From: Methanothrix sp.
GTDB taxonomy: Archaea; Halobacteriota; Methanosarcinia; Methanotrichales; Methanotrichaceae
Reading direction: 5' to 3'
DNA: 64,000 nucleotides
Assembly (NCBI RefSeq): GCF_016706325.1
Contig: NZ_JADJJX010000002.1
Span: 1 to 64,000, forward strand
Below, in pieces: positions 7,966-16,664 of this stretch. The translations under genes and the position numbers were made by a program. The notes under the pieces are model-generated. The model made no database searches and was not told the DNA's origin. It saw only the letters and a list, made by a program, of their open reading frames with translations. The stretch's first letter is position 1; the number at the start of each line of letters is the position of its first letter.

Positions 7966-9162
7966 ATGACCGAGGTCCGAGACCCAGTGCACGGCTACGT
8001 CCGGCTGGAAGGCCTGGCCCTGAGGCTGGCCAACACCCCTCAGATGCAGAGGCTCCGCTGGATCAAGCAGCTTGGGCTGGCAAACCTGGTCTATCCCGGG
8101 GCCAACCACACCCGCTTCGAGCACAGCCTGGGGGCCTACTACATGGCCTCTCTCCTCACCGATCACCTGGGGCTGGAGGAGGAGGAGAAACAGGAGGTCT
8201 GCGCCGCCGCCCTCCTGCACGATGTGGGCCATGGCCCCCTCTCCCATGCCACGGAGTCGGCTCTCGCACCCTTTCTGAGGACGGAGCACGAGAGCGTCAT
8301 CGATATCCTGAAGAGGGGAGAGCTGCGGGAGGTGCTGGAGGATCACGGCCTGAAGGCCTCTGATATCCAGTCCTTCATCAACGGCCAGGGCAACGGGCAG
8401 ATCGTGAGCGGGGAGATCGATGTGGACCGAATGGACTACCTCATCCGGGACGCTCATTACACCGGCGTGGCCTACGGGGTGATAGATCATCTGCACCTCC
8501 TGCAGAAGATGACCTTCCATCAGGGCCAGTTAGCAGTGGAGGCAGGAGGAGTGCAGGCGGCAACATCGCTGCTCATCTCCCGGCTGCTCATGCACCCTGC
8601 CGTCTATTTCCACCATGTCTGCCGGATCTCGGAGTGTATGATCTCCTCCGGGATCAGAAGGATGATCGATGAGGGCGAAAGCCCTGCTCGGATAAAGAGG
8701 ATGGACGACATCCAGCTCTTCACTGCTCTGGAAGAAGCAGGCGGCTATCCGGCGGAGATGGCCTCCCGCATAAAGTCCCGCCAGCTATTCAAAAGGGCGG
8801 TCTATGTCGATCTGGAGAGCCTGGAGCCATCACTATTGAGGGTCAGCGAGAAGATCATCGCCCAGGAGATAGCGGGGGAGGCAGGGATGGATGCCGACTG
8901 GATCCTGGTGGACAGGCCGCCCCTTCCAGACAGCCCCGAGGGCAGCTTTCCCGCCCTGGTGGGGGAGGAGATCAGGCCCCTGCGGGAGGTCTCGCCCCTG
9001 GTCAGCATCCTGGAGAGAGCCCAGAGGGCTACATGGCGCTTTGGCATCTACGCCCCGGCGGAATTGAGAGATGTGGCGGCAGGAGCTGCCAGAAGGTGCC
9101 TGAACCTGAAGAAGGGCACAGTGCAGCATACATTCTCGGACATCGATAACGGTTACCTTTAA
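7966..9162 (+). CDS. HD-superfamily metal-dependent phosphohydrolase
   Basis: The protein (398 residues) belongs to the SAMHD1/dGTPase-like branch of the HD superfamily. Early motifs are VRDPVHGYVRL and the metal-site residues HTRFEHSLG (about 47-55), HDVGH (85-89) and GEIDVDRMDYLIRD, which provides the last metal-binding Asp. Members hydrolyse dNTPs or related phosphoesters. The length fits the archaeal group; all HD ligands are present, so the enzyme should be active. It starts at an ATG with AAAAGGG upstream and is followed after 25 bp by the UPF0216 gene. Confidence 0.9.
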   Translation: MTEVRDPVHGYVRLEGLALRLANTPQMQRLRWIKQLGLANLVYPGANHTRFEHSLGAYYMASLLTDHLGLEEEEKQEVCAAALLHDVGHGPLSHATESALAPFLRTEHESVIDILKRGELREVLEDHGLKASDIQSFINGQGNGQIVSGEIDVDRMDYLIRDAHYTGVAYGVIDHLHLLQKMTFHQGQLAVEAGGVQAATSLLISRLLMHPAVYFHHVCRISECMISSGIRRMIDEGESPARIKRMDDIQLFTALEEAGGYPAEMASRIKSRQLFKRAVYVDLESLEPSLLRVSEKIIAQEIAGEAGMDADWILVDRPPLPDSPEGSFPALVGEEIRPLREVSPLVSILERAQRATWRFGIYAPAELRDVAAGAARRCLNLKKGTVQHTFSDIDNGYL

Positions 9163-9187
9163 GTCAATAGAAGTGAGATTGATTCCA

Positions 9188-9634
9188 ATGGCATTTTCCG
9201 GAGAAGGAAGAGGATTAAACAAGAATATACTGGTCAAGACCATCCAGACGATGAACCAGCACCTGCCAAACAGAAGGCTCAACCTCACTGAACTGCTGGC
9301 AATGGAGAAGCCGGGAATCAGGGGAAAGGATAACACCTTTTTCGTGATGGATCGGTCCGAGCTCAAGCTGATCTCCGAGTCGCTTCCCAGATTCCTATGG
9401 AGCCGCCTCAGGCTGCCCATGCTCATTGAGATGTCGCCAGATTTCGGCAGTGGCGGAGCGCGCATTCAAGGTGAGGCAGAGGTGGAGCTGACGAGCAAGA
9501 TCCTGGACAAGGAGAGGCCGTTTGGGTCCAGGCAGCTTGTGATCTACCTCCCAGATGTGCGGGAGCTTCGCCGGAAGCTTCCTACAACTACTCAATATGC
9601 ATTCGTCACCAATCTCCGGGATAGAGAGTTTTAA
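9188..9634 (+). CDS. UPF0216 (DUF61) archaeal protein
   Basis: This is a member of an archaea-specific family of unknown function (UPF0216/DUF61). The characteristic N-terminal segment ETMNQHLP-like IQTMNQHLPNRR, followed by LTELLAMEKP, RSELKLI and LPRFLWSRLRLPMLIEM, is visible. The ATG at 9188 was chosen over an in-frame GTG at 9173 because GTGAG at 9173-9177 can serve as its ribosome binding site. It sits between the HD gene and a helical-repeat gene with very short gaps, suggesting one transcript. No function can be assigned. Confidence 0.85.
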   Translation: MAFSGEGRGLNKNILVKTIQTMNQHLPNRRLNLTELLAMEKPGIRGKDNTFFVMDRSELKLISESLPRFLWSRLRLPMLIEMSPDFGSGGARIQGEAEVELTSKILDKERPFGSRQLVIYLPDVRELRRKLPTTTQYAFVTNLRDREF

Positions 9635-9641
9635 CGGCTGA

Positions 9642-10226
9642 ATGAGCAGTGCCTTGGGGGCACTGGAGGATTCTATGGCAGAGGACAGGCTGACAGAAGG
9701 GGCAAGACAGTTTAAAGAGAGGATGAATGCTGGTGCCTATAAAGAGGCAGCAAAGATCAAGTCGGACTTCGGCCTCCCCAATTCCATGCTGATGGATGCA
9801 GTCAGTGCGGCATATGATGCCAACATGAAGAAGGGGGATTATTCCATTGCAGCCGAACTGGCCAGGCAGTATGATCTTCCCGGCGAGCTGCGCCTGGAAG
9901 CAGCTCAGAGATCATTCCATAGAAAGATTGACAGCGAGTTCTACCGGGCTGCAGCGGAGTACGCCAAGGAGTTCGGGCTGCCGGAGGATATGGTCAGGCA
10001 GGCGGCCACCCAGGCCTTCAATAAGAGCATGAGCATGGGGATGGTCAAGAATGCTGCCGAGATCGCCGATGACTTCGACCTTCCCAGGCCGATGAAAATG
10101 GAGGCGGCAAAGAGGTCCTTCGAGCAGCATATGCAGGCCGGCCTCTACCGCAAGGCTCTGAAGATCGCCCATAAGTACGACCTTCCAGAGGAGATGGTGG
10201 CAGAGGCAGAGAAGAAGATATCCTGA
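9642..10226 (+). CDS. Helical-repeat protein with five units of about 35 residues
   Basis: I do not recognise a named family. The 194-residue soluble protein consists almost entirely of five units of 34-35 residues with the pattern A-x-x-x-F-x-x-x-M-x-x-G-x-Y-x-x-A-A-x-I-A-x-x-F-x-L-P, for example [42 protein letters not shown] and [14 protein letters not shown]. Each unit reads as two helices separated by a G-x-Y turn and closed by L-P. This is an alpha-solenoid resembling TPR or pentatricopeptide repeats in period. It begins 7 bp after the UPF0216 stop. A binding or scaffold role is likely, partner unknown. Confidence 0.75.
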   Translation: MSSALGALEDSMAEDRLTEGARQFKERMNAGAYKEAAKIKSDFGLPNSMLMDAVSAAYDANMKKGDYSIAAELARQYDLPGELRLEAAQRSFHRKIDSEFYRAAAEYAKEFGLPEDMVRQAATQAFNKSMSMGMVKNAAEIADDFDLPRPMKMEAAKRSFEQHMQAGLYRKALKIAHKYDLPEEMVAEAEKKIS

Positions 10227-10301
10227 GGCCTCAAAAGAGGCTTCGGGCTTGAGATTAAAGGCTTGAAGCTTGAGGCTCGCACTGACCTCATCACTGGACA
10301 C

Positions 10302-11693
10302 ATGCCGAAAGTAGTGCTGACAATAGGCGGATCGGATTCCGGAGGAGGAGCAGGGATCCAGGCGGACATCAAGACCTTCTCCGTCCTGGGGCTGCACGGG
10401 ACCTCTGCCATCACCGCCATCACCGCCCAGAACACCATGGGAGTGCAGCATATCTATCCCCTTCCCCCGGAACAGGTGAGAGCGCAGCTTACGTCGATAA
10501 CAGAGGACTTCTCCATAGCCTGGGCCAAGACCGGCATGCTCCACTCAGCACAGATTGTGGGTGTAGTGGCCGATCACCTCTCAGCAAATGAAATTCCTCT
10601 GGTCCTGGACCCTGTGATCGAGGCTGAGGCTGGAGGAAGGCTCCTCCGGCCGGAGGCTGTATCCGCCCTGATAGATCATCTGATACCCATAGCAGGGGTG
10701 GTAACCCCCAACATATTCGAGGCTGAAGCGCTCACCGGCATAGCAGTCTGCGATATGGAGAGCGCAGCTCATGCCGCCCGGAACATCATAAGCCTGGGGG
10801 CGCAGGCGGTGATCATCAAGGGAGGGCACCTGGATTGCACCGATCTGCTCATGATGAAGGATAGGAGCATCCTGTTGCCCTCAGAGAGAATACCAGGAGA
10901 GAACCATGGCATAGGATGCACCTTCTCTGCCGCATTAACCTCTTTTCTTGCCGGGGGCTGCTCACTGGAGGAGGCCGCCCGCAGGGCGAAGGAGTTTGCA
11001 AAGAGCGCCCTTCGCGGGAGCCTCAGGCTGGGAAGGGGGGCGGGCCCGGTGAATCAATCTGCTGCTCAAAGGGCTGAGGCAAGCCGATACCGGGTGCTCT
11101 GCGACCTGGAAAGGGCAATGGACCGGCTGGAAGAGAATCCCGATCTCCTCGATCTCATGGCAGAGGAAGGAGCTGGACCGGCCATGGCCGTTCCCGGTGC
11201 CAGCTGCCTTGAGGATGTGGCAGAGCTGAAGGGAGGAGTGGCGAGGATCGGGGATAAGATATGCCGCCGGGGAGGCCTTCGCTTTGGAGAGAAGAGCAAT
11301 AAGGCGGCTGTGATCCTGGCGGCAATGAGGATAGATCCCCGGGCCAGGGCAGCCCTCGAATTGGCGCCTTCTGCTCTCTCACTCTGCAGGGAGTCTGGCT
11401 TCTTGATAATGGACGGCACTATGGGTAGCACTACGGACAGCACTTCGCGGCACAAGATGGGAGCAGATGGCCGGGGCCAATTGAGGGGGGAGGAGGGATC
11501 AAAGGGGAGAGGGTCGAGCAGAGAGGCGCCAGGCCATTTGCAGGCCGGCTCAACACTGCTGCCCATTGCGATATGGGATGAGGGAATTCATGGAAAGGGG
11601 CCCAGGCTTTATCTGTTAGGGAGCTCAGCATCCTCTCTGATCGAATTGGCGGCCAGAATGTCCGGCAGCCACGATCCTGCGCCAGGGTTATAG
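10302..11693 (+). CDS. thiD: Bifunctional HMP(-P) kinase / thiamine-phosphate synthase ThiD-ThiN
   Basis: The N-terminal domain (about residues 1-255) is ThiD, which phosphorylates hydroxymethylpyrimidine twice: [31 protein letters not shown] and [17 protein letters not shown] are diagnostic. The C-terminal domain (about 275-463) is ThiN, the archaeal enzyme that joins HMP-PP to thiazole phosphate; [31 protein letters not shown] and PIAIWDEG match it. Within ThiN, about 40 low-complexity residues rich in Ser, Gly and Arg are inserted near residues 375-420. The ATG at 10302 begins right at the conserved domain; a TTG at 10263 is an alternative. Thiamine biosynthesis, cytoplasmic. Confidence 0.9.
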   Translation: MPKVVLTIGGSDSGGGAGIQADIKTFSVLGLHGTSAITAITAQNTMGVQHIYPLPPEQVRAQLTSITEDFSIAWAKTGMLHSAQIVGVVADHLSANEIPLVLDPVIEAEAGGRLLRPEAVSALIDHLIPIAGVVTPNIFEAEALTGIAVCDMESAAHAARNIISLGAQAVIIKGGHLDCTDLLMMKDRSILLPSERIPGENHGIGCTFSAALTSFLAGGCSLEEAARRAKEFAKSALRGSLRLGRGAGPVNQSAAQRAEASRYRVLCDLERAMDRLEENPDLLDLMAEEGAGPAMAVPGASCLEDVAELKGGVARIGDKICRRGGLRFGEKSNKAAVILAAMRIDPRARAALELAPSALSLCRESGFLIMDGTMGSTTDSTSRHKMGADGRGQLRGEEGSKGRGSSREAPGHLQAGSTLLPIAIWDEGIHGKGPRLYLLGSSASSLIELAARMSGSHDPAPGL

Positions 11694-11713
11694 CAGTCTG
11701 TCAGATGATAGTA

Positions 11714-11723
11714 AGATATAAAT
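11714..11723 (+). promoter_or_regulatory. Candidate TATA box upstream of S17e
   Basis: The sequence agatataaat stands 49-58 bp upstream of the S17e start codon, in a 78-bp gap after thiD. It would drive S17e and the overlapping dapA and dapB genes. Confidence 0.4.
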
Positions 11724-11771
11724 TGTGGGGCAGGGATGCACAAAGGAATTGCTCTAGCTGGAGTGTTGATT

Positions 11772-11987
11772 ATGGGAAGCGTTAAGCCTAGTTATATCAA
11801 GAATTTCGCGACGGATCTATTAAGAGAGCATGAGAGCTCATTTAGCGCCGATTTTGAGCAGAATAAGTTGATGGTATCCGAGTATACCGATATCAAAAAT
11901 AAAGCCATCCGCAACCGCGTAGCAGGCTACATATCCAATGTGATGAGACAGAGAAATACGAGAAGAGAGGTCGAGGTTGATGTATAG
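11772..11987 (+). CDS. rps17e: 30S ribosomal protein S17e
   Basis: This 71-residue protein matches archaeal/eukaryal S17e: MGSVKPSYIKNFATDLL at the N-terminus, then DFEQNKLMVSEYTDIKNK and IRNRVAGYI. The frame is open for 12 codons upstream of this ATG, but the ATG at 11772 has GGAG about nine bases before it and gives the family's usual length. Its stop overlaps the dapA start, placing a ribosomal protein and lysine biosynthesis genes in one transcript. Confidence 0.93.
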   Translation: MGSVKPSYIKNFATDLLREHESSFSADFEQNKLMVSEYTDIKNKAIRNRVAGYISNVMRQRNTRREVEVDV

Positions 11988-12855
11988 CGGCGTGTTTCCT
12001 GCGATCATCACGCCATTCTTAGAGGACATGAGCCTGGACGAGGAGGGGCTGAAGAGAAATGTGTTGCACCTTTGCCAGACAGGTATAGCGGGGATAGTGC
12101 CCTGCGGAACCACTGGCGAGGCGGCCACTCTTACCATTGCAGAGCACAAGCGAGTGATAGAGATCACAGTGGAGAACTCGAGCGTGCCGGTGATAGCAGG
12201 CACTGGCTCCAACAACACCCGTGAGGCAGTGGAGCTGACCTGCCATGCTGCAGAGGCGGGCGCTGATGCTGCCTTGCTGATAACTCCCTACTACAACCGG
12301 CCCAATGATCGCGGCATGTTCGAGCACTTCAAGACCGTGGCCGAGAAGTGCAATATCCCAATGGTGCTCTACAATGTTCCCAAGAGGACGGGAATCGACC
12401 TCAAGCCGGAGCTGGTGGCAAAGCTCTCCCGGATAAAGAATATCGTAGCAGTAAAGGAGGCCAGCGGAAGCCTCTCTCAGCTATCTCAAATAATTGAGCA
12501 GACCCGGGAAAGTGACTTTTCCGTCCTCTGCGGCGATGATGACCTTACGCTTCCATCCATAGCCCTGGGGGCACAGGGCGTGATCTCTGTAGTGGCCAAT
12601 GTCGCCCCCAGAAAGACAGTGGCCATGGTGAATGCCATGCTCAAGGGCGATCTGGAAAAGGCGAGATCATTGCACTATGAGCTTGCCCCTCTGGTCCGGG
12701 CGATGTTCCTTGAGACCAACCCCATCCCTGTGAAGAGCGCCCAAAAATATCTGGGATTGGCGGGCGGGCCGTTGCGCCTTCCCCTGGCGGAGATGTCCCC
12801 GGATAAAGAGAGCATTCTCAAGGGGGTCCTGGAGTCTCTGGGCGAGAGGGCATGA
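11980..12855 (+). CDS. dapA: 4-hydroxy-tetrahydrodipicolinate synthase
   Basis: DapA condenses pyruvate with aspartate semialdehyde, the first committed step of the diaminopimelate/lysine pathway. The 291-residue protein has the class I aldolase features: PCGTTGEAATL (substrate-binding Thr pair), ITPYYNRP, Tyr131 in LYNVPKRTG and the Schiff-base Lys159 in VAVKEASG. The ATG at 11980 lies inside the end of S17e and is preceded by GAGGTCGAGG; a TTG one codon upstream is possible. The next gene, dapB, overlaps by four bases. An operon S17e-dapA-dapB is clear. Confidence 0.96.
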   Translation: MYSGVFPAIITPFLEDMSLDEEGLKRNVLHLCQTGIAGIVPCGTTGEAATLTIAEHKRVIEITVENSSVPVIAGTGSNNTREAVELTCHAAEAGADAALLITPYYNRPNDRGMFEHFKTVAEKCNIPMVLYNVPKRTGIDLKPELVAKLSRIKNIVAVKEASGSLSQLSQIIEQTRESDFSVLCGDDDLTLPSIALGAQGVISVVANVAPRKTVAMVNAMLKGDLEKARSLHYELAPLVRAMFLETNPIPVKSAQKYLGLAGGPLRLPLAEMSPDKESILKGVLESLGERA

Positions 12856-13646
12856 CTCGGATTGCAGTAACTGGGGCTCTGGGTCGCATGGGCACTCTGG
12901 TCATCCAGGAGGCGGCCAGGATCGAGGGAATGGAGCTGGTGGCGGGCCTGGATGTTATCGGGGCAGGGGAGCCTCTTCCGGGGGGCCTTCTGGTCAAGGA
13001 TGCCTCCCGGCTGGAGGAGGTGATAATAGAGAGCAAGCCGGATGTGCTAATCGACTTCACCATCGCCAAAGCAGCAGTGGAGAACGCCTGCACTGCGGCC
13101 TCTCTTGGTGTGGATCTGGTGATAGGAACCACGGGCATCTCTCCTGAGCAGCACTCCCAGATGAGAGCAGCAATCGAGGGCAATGTGGCAGCAGTTATAA
13201 GCCCCAACTTCGCTGTGGGAGTGAACCTCTTCTGGAAGCTGGTGGCAGATGCTGCCGCCTCTCTCAAGGGCTATGACTTCGATATAGAGATCATTGAAGC
13301 CCATCACAACCAGAAGAAGGATGCACCAAGCGGCACTGCCCTGGCCACTGTGCAGGCCATAAGAAGGGCGCGGGGAGAGCCGGATTCGCTTGACGCTTCC
13401 AGCGTGGTTTATGGCCGGAAAGGGATTATGCTCCGGGGCAAGGAGATCGGAGTGCATGCTGTGCGAGCCGGGGATATTGTAGGAGATCACACTGTCCTCA
13501 TGGCAGGTCCGGGGGAGAGGCTGGAGATAAAGCATCAGGCTCATAGCAGGACGGCCTTTGCCAGTGGTGCAGTGCGGGCAGCCAGCTGGGTGGCGGGAAG
13601 GGATCCAGGAATCTACAGCATGGGAGATGTCCTTCAATCGAGATGA
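12852..13646 (+). CDS. dapB: 4-hydroxy-tetrahydrodipicolinate reductase
   Basis: DapB reduces the DapA product to tetrahydrodipicolinate with NAD(P)H. The 264-residue protein starts with the Rossmann motif VTGALGRMG, has VLIDFTIAKA, LVIGTTGIS and the catalytic/substrate segment EAHHNQKKDAPSGTA. The ATGA overlap with dapA indicates translational coupling, and the stop overlaps the next gene in the same way. Together with dapL at 31.3-32.5 kb this gives the aminotransferase variant of the DAP pathway, known from many methanogens. Confidence 0.96.
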   Translation: MTRIAVTGALGRMGTLVIQEAARIEGMELVAGLDVIGAGEPLPGGLLVKDASRLEEVIIESKPDVLIDFTIAKAAVENACTAASLGVDLVIGTTGISPEQHSQMRAAIEGNVAAVISPNFAVGVNLFWKLVADAAASLKGYDFDIEIIEAHHNQKKDAPSGTALATVQAIRRARGEPDSLDASSVVYGRKGIMLRGKEIGVHAVRAGDIVGDHTVLMAGPGERLEIKHQAHSRTAFASGAVRAASWVAGRDPGIYSMGDVLQSR

Positions 13647-14068
13647 ATCGAGTAGCTGAAAGGAGCCTGTCCCTTTTATATGGGAGAGAGCAGCTGGACC
13701 CTTTTTCTCAGTCGAGGAATGTGATCGGCTTCTGTGGCATTTGCGATTCAGAGCTGGAGAGCCTGGCATACTACTGCACAGACCAGGAATGGCTGATCTC
13801 AGCCCGCTGCAAGAGAGGGCATCTGGCACTGCTTCGTTACGACAGGGAGTGGAACTGGAAAGAGGACCTCCCTTTAGAATTTGTTAAGGAAGAGATCAGA
13901 GTTTCCGATCTGGACGGGGAGATGCTTAATTCCGTCTTCACCCCGGCAGAGATCAGGGATATGATCGCCTGCCAGCAGGGTCGGCCCTACACCAGGCAGA
14001 ACATCTACCGCGCCAGGGCGAAGTACGAGAGGTTCGAGAAGCTATTTGGGATCAAGATCGAGATTTAG
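13643..14068 (+). CDS. Conserved hypothetical protein with a Cys-rich N-terminal part
   Basis: I do not recognise a family. The 141-residue protein begins in a four-base overlap with dapB, so it is the last gene of the S17e-dapAB transcript. Residues 30-60 hold FCGICDSE, YYC and RCKRGH, which could bind one zinc ion. The C-terminal part is charged and helical (FTPAEIRDMIACQQGRPYTRQNIYRARAKYERF) and ends with FGIKIEI. The consistent coupling to dapB is the only functional hint; it could be a regulator or an RNA-binding protein. Confidence 0.65.
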   Translation: MNRVAERSLSLLYGREQLDPFSQSRNVIGFCGICDSELESLAYYCTDQEWLISARCKRGHLALLRYDREWNWKEDLPLEFVKEEIRVSDLDGEMLNSVFTPAEIRDMIACQQGRPYTRQNIYRARAKYERFEKLFGIKIEI

Positions 14069-14347
14069 TCCTCCACAAGTCTCAGTGGCGTTTTTCCGTG
14101 AATACAAGCCTGACATTGAGCAACTGGCCCTCCTCGCAAGACTCCCTTATCCCACCTTCAGTAGAAACGGATGTTGTTGGCACCACCAGAACCCTGAGAT
14201 CGGCGAACCCAAAAGTCATGATCTTAGAGGGCTTCAAGGATTACATACCACATAGCATTACGTTATTGTCTATCTCATCTTTGAAGACTATGTGATATTT
14301 ATAAATCTAGAACACATGATAAAGCCTACGAGGCAACAGAAGGTCCA

Positions 14348-14452
14348 ATGAATCGCATTTTAGAGGATGATAGAATGCTCACCGAACTAAAGCAGGCAAA
14401 TATTCCAACAGAAGAGTTTGCCAGAATCATAAGAACCATAGGTAGACGCTGA
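14348..14452 (+). CDS. Possible small protein, 34 residues
   Basis: A short open frame begins at ATG with AAGGT four to eight bases upstream and encodes a charged helical peptide containing RMLTELKQANIPTEEFARI and ending TIGRR. A TATA-like element lies about 45 bp upstream. The peptide may be a real small gene or the end of a lost larger one. Evidence is only start signals and composition. Confidence 0.3.
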   Translation: MNRILEDDRMLTELKQANIPTEEFARIIRTIGRR

Positions 14453-14489
14453 GATCGTCCTCCTCTTCACCTTTTTCTCTTCTTAATTC

Positions 14490-14564
14490 TTAAGGATTAG
14501 GTCATATGCATTAAGGATTAAGCCATATGCATTAAGGATTATGTCATATGCATTAAGGATTAAG
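14490..14564 (+). repeat. 21-bp tandem repeat, three and a half copies
   Basis: Units start ttaaggatta and end catatgca, differing at two or three positions. They lie between the small ORF and the cyanase gene. Confidence 0.9.
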
Positions 14565-14593
14565 GGAAATGATCTCAAGATAATAAAAAAGGT

Positions 14594-14609
14594 CAGCGGA
14601 TTTAACCGC
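14594..14609. terminator. Hairpin agcgg/ccgct beyond the cyanase gene
   Basis: A perfect 5-bp stem with a 6-base loop (agcggatttaaccgct) lies 58 bp downstream of the cyanase stop, with A/T-rich sequence on both sides. It is a candidate transcription stop for the minus-strand cyanase transcript. Confidence 0.4.
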
Positions 14610-14667
14610 TTTTCAAATGCTCCTCACTTCGGGCTCACAGGATTTATTTGCTGATTTTTTTCTCCAA

Positions 14668-15168
14668 CTAAGCATCTGCAGGTCGCCAGCCCTCATCGGT
14701 GGAATAGGGAAGAGCCTTGCCGTCAAAAATTATGCGTATGCGCCTTTCGCCCTGGCTACCAGTGACCTCCTCAGCAATGATCGTAAAATCTATCGCTGAC
14801 ATGATAGCGTCTCCGAATTGCTCGTTCATCCATCGTTGGATAGCTGGTGCATATACATCAACTGCCTCGTGAAGGCGGTAGATTGCTCCAGCTTTCCATC
14901 GTACTGGTGGAGTGCGAAGTGGATCTAGCGTCCCTGCCTTCAAGTCGAGCTGCTTTTCTAGGCACTCTTGCGTGGTCGCCTCCAATGGAGCTTGTCCGCT
15001 CAGGATCGCTCCAATACGAATCGGTAGTAGGTTGCAATTTTCTCCCATCGCTTCGAGGGTCAGTCCTTTATCCCGCGCTGCCTTATTCGCAATATCGAGA
15101 GCCTGCAGACGGGCCTGATAACTTTCAATAGCGAGGTCATCGCCCTTACTGTTCATTAGTTGTTTCAT
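14668..15168 (-). CDS. cynS: Cyanase (cyanate hydratase)
   Basis: Cyanase converts cyanate and bicarbonate to carbon dioxide and carbamate, which yields ammonia. The 166-residue protein has the N-terminal helix-turn-helix-like domain and the C-terminal catalytic domain with IYRLHEAVDVYAP and FGDAIMSAIDF. Residues Arg98, Glu101 and Ser124 sit exactly two positions after the Arg96, Glu99 and Ser122 of the E. coli enzyme, so catalysis should be retained. The start at 15168 has AAAGGAGAAGAAG directly upstream; the frame extends to 15225 without a better start. The gene is rare in methanogens and lies next to insertion sequences, which points to horizontal acquisition. Confidence 0.9.
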   Translation of the reverse strand: MKQLMNSKGDDLAIESYQARLQALDIANKAARDKGLTLEAMGENCNLLPIRIGAILSGQAPLEATTQECLEKQLDLKAGTLDPLRTPPVRWKAGAIYRLHEAVDVYAPAIQRWMNEQFGDAIMSAIDFTIIAEEVTGSQGERRIRIIFDGKALPYSTDEGWRPADA

Positions 15169-15752
15169 CTTCTTCTCCTTTCTACTATTGGCCCAAATGC
15201 CCCCTTCATTCAAGTACCTTTGCATGCGGATTCAAGCATTGTTGGCATGGGTATGATGAGGCGGCAGAGGCATTTGGAAGGACGATCGAGCTAAATCCAG
15301 CAGAAAATCCTTTTGATTGGATCCTGAAGGGTAATGCCCTCCGTGATGGAAAAAGATATGATAAGGCCATTTCGGCATATGAGCACTCCCTGCAGATCGA
15401 CCCCGATTATCCCGATGCGTGGATGGGAAGGGGCGAGGCCCTCTCCGCCCTTGGAAGAGGCGAGGAGGCCGAGGCTGCTCGTGCCCGAGATTGCGGAACT
15501 ACATCTTCTTTTTCCGCTCAATATCTCAAGGCGACGTGTTGCATACGACTTCAGCCAAGAGCAGCCTCGGCCTTGAGATCTTCTACTGGACGGAAGGTGT
15601 CTGCGCCGTAGCCGGCAAGCTTGGCCAGGAAGCGCGTTCTTGGTATTCCTGGGGCTGCCCCTGAGGGCCATCTTCCCAACTCGTAGAGCTTAATTGGGGA
15701 TAGGAAAGCTCGAGTTCAATTACTCACATAAAGCAGCGAAGAGCCATTTTAT
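15169..15752. other. Gap between cyanase and IS3 element
   Basis: It contains the TPR gene fragment described separately and, on the minus strand near 15550-15640, a short open stretch ending GYGADTFRPVEDLKAEAALG that looks like a protein C-terminus of unknown kind. No intact gene is visible. Confidence 0.5.
15249..15497 (+). pseudogene. TPR-repeat protein fragment
   Basis: An open stretch without a start codon encodes two to three tetratricopeptide units: YDEAAEAFGRTIELNP, AENPFDWILKGNALRDGKRY, YDKAISAYEHSLQIDPDY and MGRGEALSALGRGEEA. The TPR pattern begins abruptly at 15249 and stops abruptly after AEAARARD, so both ends of the gene are lost. Such TPR proteins are common in Methanosarcinales. 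The fragment is a relic inside the island. Confidence 0.75.
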
Positions 15753-15782
15753 TGGAGTGAACCTCTGATAGTAGACAGGTAG

Positions 15783-16664
15783 TTAAGCAACGGCATTTAA
15801 AGCAACCTCCAATTCGAACTGATCCAGAGACATGTAATTCAGTGCCGAATGCAGTCTCTTCTTATTGTAAACCTTCTCAATAAAATGCCAGATGGTTTCA
15901 TAGGCATCAACAAATGTCCCGTACTCATTAAGATATACCTCCTCGACCTTTTGAGTCTTGATAAAGCACTCCGCAAACGCATTGTCATATGGATTTCCTT
16001 TTCTGGACATGCTGATCAGAATATTATGGTTTTTAAGACAGTCAACATAATCTTTAGATGCATACTGCACCCCTTGATCTGAGTGATGGATGAGCCCAGT
16101 TAGAGATTTTGACCATCTATTCCTCAATGCCTTGGCCAATGCATTCATGGCCAGTTGGCCTCCCAAACTCCGGCCCAGATCCCAGCCGATACACTTTCTG
16201 CTAGCGAGATCCAGGATCACTGCCAGATAGATATGCTCATGCCGCAGTTGGATGTATGTGATATCCGACGCCCAGACCTGATTCACTCCGGTCACAATGG
16301 TGTTCTTCAGAAGGTTTGGATACACCGGCAGTCCATGGCTGGAATCGGTTGTTACTGGCTTGAACTTTTTCTTCTTATGGCACAGCAGGTTATCCAGATG
16401 CATGAGCCTTAGCACCCGCTTGTGGTTGACGGGATAGCCGCGATGATGGAGCTCTGCAGTTATCCTTCGATAGCCGTATCCAGGAAATTCCAGAGCAATA
16501 TCTCGAATCTCATCTCTGAGAACTGTATTTTCGGCGATCTCAGAGGCATCTGAATTTTGCTCTATTCGCCATTTGCAGTAGCCGCTGCGACTCACTTCCA
16601 ATGCCTGACATGATTGAGATACGGACAACTGAAGGCTGCTCGAATGAGCTTCCTGGATGATCAT
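15783..16664 (-). CDS. IS3-family transposase OrfB (DDE integrase core)
   Basis: This 293-residue protein contains the HTH_21 region (YGYRRITAELHHRGYPVNHK) and an rve integrase core with the catalytic triad in WASDITYI (first Asp), HHSDQGVQY (second Asp) and AFAECFIKTQKVEE (Glu 35 residues later). The ATG overlaps the orfA stop by four bases, so the two products arise by coupled translation or by frameshifting as in other IS3 members. No stop or frameshift is visible, so the element may still be active. Confidence 0.93.
   Translation of the reverse strand: MIIQEAHSSSLQLSVSQSCQALEVSRSGYCKWRIEQNSDASEIAENTVLRDEIRDIALEFPGYGYRRITAELHHRGYPVNHKRVLRLMHLDNLLCHKKKKFKPVTTDSSHGLPVYPNLLKNTIVTGVNQVWASDITYIQLRHEHIYLAVILDLASRKCIGWDLGRSLGGQLAMNALAKALRNRWSKSLTGLIHHSDQGVQYASKDYVDCLKNHNILISMSRKGNPYDNAFAECFIKTQKVEEVYLNEYGTFVDAYETIWHFIEKVYNKKRLHSALNYMSLDQFELEVALNAVA

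Larger units (their letters stand above)
14069..14667. other. 600-bp gap with small ORF and repeats
   Basis: Start of the accessory island. It holds a possible 34-codon gene (14348-14452) behind a TATA-like sequence (tttataaat at about 14298-14306), a 21-bp tandem repeat and a hairpin near the cyanase 3' end. I see no larger gene in it. Confidence 0.6.

Noticed and set aside
10227..10301. Thiamine riboswitch upstream of thiD-thiN
   Set aside because: The gap is only 75 bp and shows no THI-box-like conserved sequence.
14490..14564. Possible CRISPR array
   Set aside because: Units are contiguous 21-bp tandem repeats without spacers; no cas1 or cas2 nearby.
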